NCBI RefSeq assembly: GCF_003353055.1
Contig: NZ_QKWJ01000010.1
Span: 102,213-166,212, forward strand
Direction: 5' to 3'
Source: Cupriavidus lacunae
GTDB taxonomy: Bacteria; Pseudomonadota; Gammaproteobacteria; Burkholderiales; Burkholderiaceae
DNA: 64,000 nt
Below, in pieces: positions 58,007 to 64,000 of the stretch; position 1 is the first letter of the stretch, and each line of letters starts with the position of its first letter. The notes below the pieces were generated by a model. It had not been told where the DNA came from. It saw only the letters and a list, made by a program, of their open reading frames with translations, and made no database searches. The position numbers and the translations under genes are program-made.

Positions 58007-58894
58007 ATGACCGACACCGACCGAACCACCGCGGACAGTCCGTTCCACCTGTACCAGCCCGAGGGCGAGCCCGCGGCGCTGTTCCTGGACTCGCCGCACA
58101 GCGCGACGACCTACCCGACGGACTACCGCCCCGACCCTGCCCTGCCGCTGCCGCTGCTGCGCCAGGCCGAAGACACCTTTGTCGACGAGCTCTACGCCGG
58201 CGCCCCGGCGCGCGGCATCCCGCTGCTGTGCGCGGGCTTTCCGCGCAGCTACCTGGACGCCAACCGCGCGCTGGAGGAAATCGACGAAGCCCTGCTCGAC
58301 GCGCCCTGGCCCGGCGCGAAGCAGGAAACCTCCAAGACCCGGCTGGGCAAGGGCCTGGTCTGGCGCGTGCTGGACACCGGCGAGGCCATCTACGACCGCA
58401 AGCTGAGCGTGGAAGAAGTGCAGGCGCGCATCAACCGCTGCTACCTGCCCTACTACGCGCAACTGCAGAAGCTGGCCGACCGCGCCGTCGCCAGCCATGG
58501 CAGCGCCTGGCATATCAACTGCCATTCGATGCCGAGCCACGCCGCGCCGTTCGCCACCGAGTTCCCGGGCCTGGAGCATCCGGACTTCGTGGTGGGCGAC
58601 CGCGACGGCACCACCTGCGACAAGCGCTTCACCGACCGGGTCGAGGGCGTGCTCAAGGAGATGGGCTACGACGTCTGGCGCAATCACCCCTACAAGGGGG
58701 TGGAGATCGTGCGCGTGGTGGGCCAGCCCCAGGCCGGCTGCCACAGCCTGCAGCTGGAGGTCAACCGCAAGCTTTATATGGACGAACTTGGCCTCACGCA
58801 TACCGCGGGCTTCGCCAGGCTGCGGCATGACCTGAACATGCTGCTCGACGAACTGCTGCGCTTTACGCGCGCGATGCCGTCGCGCATCGCCTGA
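58007..58894 (+). CDS. N-formylglutamate amidohydrolase family enzyme
   Basis: A 295-residue hydrolase of the HutG-like (PF05013) family. Visible motifs are DSPHSATTYP, RSYLDANR (conserved Arg/Asp/Asn), WHINCHSMPSH and QLEVNRKLYMDE. No other histidine-degradation genes are near, so its substrate may be a different N-formyl or N-acyl amino acid. It is 12 bases after the TctC stop and likely co-transcribed, controlled by the divergent LysR gene. Confidence 0.88.
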   Translation: MTDTDRTTADSPFHLYQPEGEPAALFLDSPHSATTYPTDYRPDPALPLPLLRQAEDTFVDELYAGAPARGIPLLCAGFPRSYLDANRALEEIDEALLDAPWPGAKQETSKTRLGKGLVWRVLDTGEAIYDRKLSVEEVQARINRCYLPYYAQLQKLADRAVASHGSAWHINCHSMPSHAAPFATEFPGLEHPDFVVGDRDGTTCDKRFTDRVEGVLKEMGYDVWRNHPYKGVEIVRVVGQPQAGCHSLQLEVNRKLYMDELGLTHTAGFARLRHDLNMLLDELLRFTRAMPSRIA

Positions 58895-59089
58895 AGCAGG
58901 CCGCTCTCGTTCGCGGGTTCACCGCAGTTGCGCGGCTCGGACGATTCCCGCTAGCGCAAGGATCACTTCCTGCACGAGCGCATGGGTTGGAAGAATGGGT
59001 AACAAGATTTAGGAACTTTGTCAGATAGGTTTCCTCTATCATGGCAATCCTTCGCGAACCCATCCTGCCTGTCGGCGCCATGGAGTCCC

Positions 59090-59926
59090 ATGGGGGCCCA
59101 TGCGCTGGCAGGCAAATCCAAGCACGCACACACCGCTCACACCGTGATCCGACGAATCTCCGAACTGCTCGGCAGCCGGCTCCGCATGGTGGCTGCCGCA
59201 GTGGCCGGTGCGATCGCGCTGGCAGGCTGCGCCAACCTGCCGGCCGACGAAGCCGGCGCCACCGCCAGCCCGGCCCCGGCACCCGCCGCAGCGCCCGCCC
59301 GCCCCGCCCCCGCACCGGCTGCTTCCACTGCGACACCCACCAAGACCATCACCCTGCCCGACCGTGGCCGCGTCAGCCTGTCCGAGTACCGCGCGCGCAT
59401 GCGCGAACAGCTGATGAAGACCGAGAACGCCACCAGCGACGTGGCGGACTGCGCCGCCCACGCCAGCTGGGTGGTGCCGCGCTCGGCCACCTACGATGCC
59501 TTGAAGATCCCCACCGGCGCCCTTGCCGCGGGACAGGCCACGACCGAACCCTGGAGCGGGCGCTTCTCGCCCGGCAAGCAGGCCGTGCCGGTCAGTTCGG
59601 TGGTCACCTTCGCCGCGACCGCGCGCAAGCGCCGCGGTGATGATGACTGGCAGCCGGTGAAGGTGCGCTGCGGTTATGACGACGGCATGATGCTGGCGTA
59701 TGAGTTGCAGGACAGCAGCGGCGCCACCATCAGCGAACCGGCTGCCGCGCCGGCCGTGCCCACCACCACGCACACTTCGGCCAGCAAGAGCCGCAAGGGG
59801 GCCAAGGGGAAGAGCACGACTTCGAAGTCGGGCAAGGCGTCGGCATCCAAGTCGTCGAAGTCAACGACCGCCAAGTCCACGTCCGGCTCTGCCAAGACGT
59901 CCAGCAAGACCAAGAAGCAGCAATAG
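59090..59926 (+). CDS. Lipoprotein with a cationic Lys/Ser/Thr-rich tail
   Basis: A 278-residue protein. A lipoprotein signal ending in LAGC is followed by an Ala/Pro-rich linker, a compact globular domain of about 130 residues (GRVSLSEYRARMREQLMKTE through VKVRCGYDDGMMLAYEL), and a final 60 residues made almost only of Lys, Ser, Thr, Gly and Ala. GGAG precedes the ATG at 59090; the frame extends 24 codons upstream. I recognise no family for the globular part. The tail resembles those of DNA- or wall-binding proteins, which is inference. Confidence 0.7.
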   Translation: MGAHALAGKSKHAHTAHTVIRRISELLGSRLRMVAAAVAGAIALAGCANLPADEAGATASPAPAPAAAPARPAPAPAASTATPTKTITLPDRGRVSLSEYRARMREQLMKTENATSDVADCAAHASWVVPRSATYDALKIPTGALAAGQATTEPWSGRFSPGKQAVPVSSVVTFAATARKRRGDDDWQPVKVRCGYDDGMMLAYELQDSSGATISEPAAAPAVPTTTHTSASKSRKGAKGKSTTSKSGKASASKSSKSTTAKSTSGSAKTSSKTKKQQ

Positions 59927-59989
59927 GCGCACGGCAACCGCGCCGTTCCGGCCCACCCGGTTTCATCCGGGCGGGCCGTTTGCGTTGGC

Positions 59990-61120
59990 TCAGCCCAGGT
60001 AGTCCAGGATCGCCTGCACCATCGCCGTCCCCAGCAGCGCGCTGCGCGCGCCGTTCCAGCCAACCGCCGGATCCGGCAGGTCGGCATTGTCCTTGAACGG
60101 CATCTCCAGCGTCAGCGCCAGGCAGCCGAAGGTATGACCGATGTACTTGGACGCCAGCTTGAGCGCGTCGGCGTTGTACTTGCTGGCCGCGTAGCCGTGC
60201 ACATCCTGGAAGTCCGGCGAGGCCCGCTTGAAGGCCTCGATAAAGCGCTGCTGCTCGCGCCGGCGCGCCTCGGTAAAGCCCGGCAGCATCTCGCTGCCGG
60301 CGACGAAGTTATACGGCAGGCCCTCGTCGCCATGGATGTCGAAGAACATGTCGCAACCAGTGGCCTCGATGGCGCGGCGCACGTGGTAGACCTCGGGGCT
60401 GGTATCCGCGCTCGGCGTCATCCACTCGCGGTTCAGGTTGGCGCCGGCGGCGTTGGTGCGCAGGTTGCCGCGCGCCGAGCCGTCCGGGTTCATGTTGGGC
60501 ACGATATGGAAGACCGCGCGTTCCAGCAGCTTGCGCGCGACCGGGTCGCCCGCCCACATGCCGGTGCCGGTCAGGCGCTGCAGCACGCCCTCGACAAACC
60601 ACTCGGCCATGCTCTCGCCCGGGTGCTGGCGCGCGATCATCCAGATGGTCTTTTTGCCGGGGCCGGGCTGGCCCAGCGTGACGCGGGTCATGTCGCGCCC
60701 GTCCACGGTGCTGCCCAGGTGCGACAGCCGCGCCAGCGGCGAGCGCTGGCAGGTGGCCAGCAGCGACAGGTGGCGCTCGTCCGGATACGGCTCGAAATAC
60801 GCAAACCAGATGCTGTCGTGCTCGGGCGTGCATTCCACCGTCATCACCTGGCCGTCGAAGCGCGTCGGCACGCGGAACCAGTTGGCGCGGTCGTAGGAAG
60901 CCACCGCGCGGTAGTCGCGCCAGCCATCGGGATAGGTGCAGTCGCCCGCGTTCAGGAAGTGCATGCGGCACGCCTGCCCCGCCGCGCCCTGCAGGCGGAA
61001 ATGGAACCACTGGCGGAAGTCGGCGTGCGAGTCGGCGCGGATGCGCAGGCGGATATCGTCGGCGCGGTCGAGCGCCTCGACCTCGATGGCGCCGGAGTCG
61101 AAGTGCGAAGAGATATGCAT
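59990..61120 (-). CDS. M14-family metallocarboxypeptidase (cytosolic carboxypeptidase-like)
   Basis: A 376-residue zinc carboxypeptidase. An N-terminal beta-sandwich domain (about 1-130) is typical of the cytosolic carboxypeptidase branch. The zinc ligands appear in RQHPGES (H and E) and in the later DIHGDE (H). The substrate-binding region NMNPDGSARGNLRTNAAGANLNREW is conserved. No signal peptide. The start at 61120 is chosen over 61132. It is 38 bases downstream of yaaA on the same strand. Confidence 0.87.
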   Translation of the reverse strand: MHISSHFDSGAIEVEALDRADDIRLRIRADSHADFRQWFHFRLQGAAGQACRMHFLNAGDCTYPDGWRDYRAVASYDRANWFRVPTRFDGQVMTVECTPEHDSIWFAYFEPYPDERHLSLLATCQRSPLARLSHLGSTVDGRDMTRVTLGQPGPGKKTIWMIARQHPGESMAEWFVEGVLQRLTGTGMWAGDPVARKLLERAVFHIVPNMNPDGSARGNLRTNAAGANLNREWMTPSADTSPEVYHVRRAIEATGCDMFFDIHGDEGLPYNFVAGSEMLPGFTEARRREQQRFIEAFKRASPDFQDVHGYAASKYNADALKLASKYIGHTFGCLALTLEMPFKDNADLPDPAVGWNGARSALLGTAMVQAILDYLG

Positions 61121-61158
61121 GGCGGCAGGCATGGCTGGCGGTCTCGTGGCGATGGGTT

Positions 61159-61944
61159 TCAGTCTTCCAGGCGGCGGCGGAACACCCAGCGGGTGGCATC
61201 CGAGGCCGCCTTGTCGAAGGCGTAGCCGTCTTCGGCAAAGCGCTTGAGCTTCTCCGGCTCGGTCACGCGATGCGTCACCGCGTAGCGCGCCATGGTGCCG
61301 CGCGCGCGCTTGGCATGGAACGAAATGATCTTGTAGCGGCCGCCCTTCCAGTCCTCGAACACCGGCGTGACGATGCGCGCCGCCAGCACCTTGGGCCGCA
61401 CCACCTTGAAATACTCTTCCGAGGCCAGGTTCACCAGCACCGGCGCGCCTTCCTGCTTCAGCGCGGCCATGTCGGCGTTGATGGTCTGCGTGACATCGTC
61501 GCCCCAGAACGCGTACAGGTCCTTGCCGGCGACGTTGTCGAGCCGCGTGCCCATCTCCAGCCGGTAGGGCTGCATCCAATCCAGCGGGCGCAGCACGCCA
61601 TACAGGCCGGACAGGATGCGGATGTGCTTCTGCGCAAAGCCAAGGTCGTCGGCCGACAGCGACTTCGCATCCAGGCCGTCGTAGACGTCGCCGTTGAAGG
61701 CCAGCACCGCCTGCTTGCTGTTGGCCGCCGTGAACTCGGGCGACCAGTCGGCATAGCGCGTCACGTTGAGCACCGCGAGCTTGTCGGAGATGTCCATCAG
61801 CGCACCCACATCCTGCGGCGCCAGCTTGCGCAGGCGCTCGATCAGCGTGGCGGAACGGTCGATAAAGCGCGGCAGCGTATGGGTCTTGATGCGCGGGGGA
61901 GTCTCGTAGTCCAGCGACTTGGCGGGAGACAAAACGATGAGCAT
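61159..61944 (-). CDS. yaaA: Peroxide-stress protein YaaA (DUF328)
   Basis: A 261-residue protein beginning [14 protein letters not shown], the invariant start of the YaaA family. It has the [11 protein letters not shown] segment and the DPPR-like [14 protein letters not shown] region. E. coli YaaA limits free iron and DNA damage under peroxide stress. The start at 61944 rejects a long unsupported extension. It is divergent from the PIN-domain gene, 49 bases apart. Confidence 0.93.
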   Translation of the reverse strand: MLIVLSPAKSLDYETPPRIKTHTLPRFIDRSATLIERLRKLAPQDVGALMDISDKLAVLNVTRYADWSPEFTAANSKQAVLAFNGDVYDGLDAKSLSADDLGFAQKHIRILSGLYGVLRPLDWMQPYRLEMGTRLDNVAGKDLYAFWGDDVTQTINADMAALKQEGAPVLVNLASEEYFKVVRPKVLAARIVTPVFEDWKGGRYKIISFHAKRARGTMARYAVTHRVTEPEKLKRFAEDGYAFDKAASDATRWVFRRRLED

Positions 61945-61993
61945 GGCAAAATCGCGGCAGTAGCCAAGTACAAACAAGCCAAGATTGTAGCGA

Positions 61994-62533
61994 ATGCGCC
62001 TCGACACCACCGGAACCACCTCATCGGCAAGCCCCGCCGCCAGCCCCGCCGGCATCACATCTGCGCCGCGCGTGGTGCTGGACTCCAATATCTGGGTAGA
62101 CCTTCTGGTCTTCCGCGACCCGCATGTGGAGCCGATCCGTGAGGCGCTGGAGGCGGGCACCATCGCCCCGGTGATCCGCGCCGACTGCCGCGAGGAACTG
62201 CGCCGGGTGCTGGCCTATCCGCAATTTGCCCGCTTTGACGTCGATATCGACGCCGCGCTGGCCACCGTCGACCGCCTCGCCAGCCTGGAGGCCGCGCCGC
62301 CGCAGGCCGACTACGACACCATCCGCCTGCCGCGCTGCAAGGACACCGACGACCAGAAGTTCGTGGAACTGGCCCACTTTGCCCGCGCCGCGTGCCTGGT
62401 CTCGAAGGACAAGGCCGTGCTCAAGCTGCGCACCCGCCTGCGCCGCAGCAGCGGCGTCGAGGTGATGACGCCGCCGGCGTTTGGCGCCTGGCTGGCTGCG
62501 CTTGGCACCGCCTCGGCCGCCGATCCGCTTTAG
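61994..62533 (+). CDS. Orphan PIN-domain putative toxin
   Basis: A 179-residue protein, with the PIN nuclease acidic residues in [13 protein letters not shown], in ADCREELRR and in [17 protein letters not shown]. It matches the family annotated as putative toxin component of a toxin-antitoxin system (DUF132). No antitoxin gene is adjacent: the neighbours are yaaA (divergent) and an aminotransferase gene. The N-terminal 25 residues are Ser/Ala-rich, so the true start may be later. Confidence 0.82.
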   Translation: MRLDTTGTTSSASPAASPAGITSAPRVVLDSNIWVDLLVFRDPHVEPIREALEAGTIAPVIRADCREELRRVLAYPQFARFDVDIDAALATVDRLASLEAAPPQADYDTIRLPRCKDTDDQKFVELAHFARAACLVSKDKAVLKLRTRLRRSSGVEVMTPPAFGAWLAALGTASAADPL

Positions 62534-62616
62534 AATGGCGGCTCCCGGCACCGCCTCCGCGGTGGTGCCGCACGCCTGACTGCATTCCGTCCCCACCGCA
62601 TCGACACGTTCGCACC

Positions 62617-63789
62617 ATGTCCGCAGACACCACTCTCGCCCCGCTGACCCCGCCTCCCTCGCGCCTGCCCGGCGTCGGCACCACCATCTTTACCGTGATG
62701 TCCGCGCTGGCTGCCGAGAAGAACGCGGTCAACCTGGGCCAGGGCTTCCCGGATTTCGACTGCGACCCGAAGATTGTCGACGCGGTGACCGGCGCCATGC
62801 GCGCCGGCCACAACCAATACCCGCCGATGGCGGGCGTGCCGCGCCTGCGCCAGGCCATCGCCGGCAAGATCGCCAGCCTGTACGGGCACCAGTACAGCTG
62901 GGACACCGAGATCACCGTCACCGCCGGTGCCACCCAGGGCATCCTGACCGCGATCCTGTGCGCGGTGCATCCGGGCGACGAGGTGATCGTGCTGGAGCCG
63001 TGCTACGACAGCTACCTGCCCGCGATCGAACTGGCCGGCGCCACCGCCGTGCCGGTCACGCTGGAAGCGCCCGAGTTCCGCGTGCCCTTTGACAAGCTCG
63101 CCGCCGCGATCACGCCGCGCACGCGCATGATCCTCATCAACACGCCGCACAACCCCACCGGCACGATCTGGCGCGCGGCCGACATGGACCAGCTGGCGCA
63201 GATCCTGGCCGGCACCGACATCCTGCTGCTGTCGGACGAGGTCTACGAGCACATGGTCTACGACGGCCAGCCGCACGCCTCGGTGTCGCGCCATCCGGAA
63301 CTGGCGCGCCGCAGCTTCGTGATCTCCAGCTTCGGCAAGACCTATCATGTGACCGGCTGGAAAGTCGGCTACGTGGCCGCACCGGCCGCGCTGATGGCAG
63401 AGTTCCGCAAGGTGCACCAGTTCAACGTGTTCACGGTGAACACGCCGGTGCAGCACGGCCTGGCCGACTACATGGCCGATCCCGCGCCCTACCTGCAGCT
63501 GCCGGCGTTCTACCAGGCCAAGCGCGACTTCTTCCGCGCCGGGCTGGCCAACAGCCGCTTCAAGCTGCTGCCGTCGGACGGCACCTACTTCCAGTGCGTC
63601 GACTACTCCGCCATCTCCGACCTGAGCGAAGCCGACTTCGCCATGTGGCTGACGCGCGAGATCGGCGTGGCCGCGATCCCGGTCTCGGCCTTCTACACTC
63701 AGCCGCGTGAATCGGGCGTGGTGCGCTTCTGCTTTGCCAAGAAAGCAGAGACGCTGGCACTGGCGCTGGAGCGGCTGGGCAAGCTGTGA
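62617..63789 (+). CDS. PLP-dependent aminotransferase, methionine/kynurenine type (YbdL-like)
   Basis: A 390-residue class I/II aminotransferase. NLGQGFPDF near the N-terminus, HNPTG (TPHNPTGTIW), PLP-lysine in SSFGKTYHVTGWKVGY and the C-terminal Arg in GVVRFCFAKK are visible. The pattern fits the YbdL/kynurenine aminotransferase group that uses methionine, inferred from the motif. The start is ATG 62617; the upstream frame overlaps the PIN gene in another frame. Confidence 0.9.
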   Translation: MSADTTLAPLTPPPSRLPGVGTTIFTVMSALAAEKNAVNLGQGFPDFDCDPKIVDAVTGAMRAGHNQYPPMAGVPRLRQAIAGKIASLYGHQYSWDTEITVTAGATQGILTAILCAVHPGDEVIVLEPCYDSYLPAIELAGATAVPVTLEAPEFRVPFDKLAAAITPRTRMILINTPHNPTGTIWRAADMDQLAQILAGTDILLLSDEVYEHMVYDGQPHASVSRHPELARRSFVISSFGKTYHVTGWKVGYVAAPAALMAEFRKVHQFNVFTVNTPVQHGLADYMADPAPYLQLPAFYQAKRDFFRAGLANSRFKLLPSDGTYFQCVDYSAISDLSEADFAMWLTREIGVAAIPVSAFYTQPRESGVVRFCFAKKAETLALALERLGKL

Positions 63790-63798
63790 TGAAAAGAG

Positions 63799-63830
63799 AA
63801 ACGCCCACGAAATATTCGTAGGCGTTTTTT
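63799..63830 (+). terminator. Terminator after the aminotransferase gene
   Basis: Imperfect stem AACGCC-(C)-ACGAA / TTCGT-(A)-GGCGTT, followed by a run of six T, 9 bases after the stop. Confidence 0.85.
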
Positions 63831-63852
63831 CATTCTGCAGAGCATCACAAGC

Positions 63853-63881
63853 TGCCGGTTCGCTCCCCTCTCCCGCTTGCG
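63853..63881. repeat. Dispersed palindromic repeat, truncated copy
   Basis: TGCCGGTTCGCTCCCCTC followed by CCCGCTTGCG, matching the repeat at 50704 almost base for base but losing the right arm after TTGCG. The last 120 bases of the window to 64000 hold no gene that I can support. Confidence 0.55.
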
Positions 63882-64000
63882 CTTGCCTTTACCCACAACT
63901 TCCGGCGGCTTACTCGTTTTTCTGGAAGATCCGATACATTTCGGTGATTTCGTGCAAAACGAGGAAGCCGCGCCAGAGGACAGTAGCACCGGGGGGATCG

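Noticed and set aside
63699..63989. A 96-residue minus-strand frame at the right end
   Set aside because: It overlaps the aminotransferase 3' end and terminator; basic, low-complexity and without a ribosome-binding site.

Overview
The window is chromosomal DNA of a high-GC betaproteobacterium, most likely Cupriavidus (Ralstonia eutropha group). The strongest pointers are an intracellular PHB depolymerase that looks like PhaZ1 with its catalytic Cys at position 183, two Bug/TctC-type periplasmic binding proteins, a DUF3565-containing isc operon, and consistently very GC-rich third codon positions. I see no rRNA, tRNA, insertion sequence, prophage or CRISPR array. Coding density is high. The many long antisense reading frames are shadows of the real genes.

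Layout: 1-5400 is an isc iron-sulfur operon read on the minus strand (iscR-iscS-iscU-iscA-DUF3565-hscB-hscA, the last cut by the window edge), driven by a promoter covered by two tandem IscR boxes. 5.4-10.8 kb, mostly minus, holds a membrane protein of the so-called site-specific recombinase family, a low-Mr tyrosine phosphatase, two tiny unknown genes and uvrB. 11-16.2 kb holds an aromatic/aspartate aminotransferase, phaZ1, a TetR regulator, a RnfB-like ferredoxin and endonuclease III. 16.2-20.3 kb is a self-contained catabolic unit: a TetR repressor, two matched operators, a Baeyer-Villiger monooxygenase, an alpha/beta hydrolase and a Coq4-like protein. 20.3-31 kb is housekeeping and stress functions (nitroreductase, EamA exporter, phospholipase A, thioredoxin-like, GrpE, Hsp15, HemH, HrcA, NAD kinase, RecN).

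31.1-34 kb is one of the two most interesting places. It encodes a small lipoprotein that looks like a free-standing subtilisin propeptide, a secreted subtilisin ending in a GlyGly-CTERM-like tail, and a rhombosortase-like rhomboid protease, so processing enzyme, substrate and possible inhibitor are side by side. 34-43.9 kb has glnE, a giant YhdP/AsmA-like protein, a nitrilase-family amidase and tldD. The second highlight is 45.16-46.6 kb: a promoter, a 23-residue leader peptide containing six consecutive Phe/Tyr codons, and mutually exclusive antiterminator and terminator hairpins in front of a DAHP synthase gene. This is a complete-looking ribosome-mediated attenuator for the first step of aromatic amino acid synthesis.

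46.7-50.7 kb has two cytochromes c and a MoxR ATPase / acetyltransferase / VWA-protein cluster. 50.8-56.9 kb is a benzoylformate (mandelate-type) catabolic operon: benzoylformate decarboxylase, an aromatic aldehyde dehydrogenase and a TctC binding protein, with a divergent LysR regulator followed by a second LysR gene. 57-64 kb has another TctC with an N-formylglutamate amidohydrolase-like enzyme, a lipoprotein with a cationic tail, an M14 carboxypeptidase, YaaA, an orphan PIN-domain protein and a methionine-type aminotransferase.
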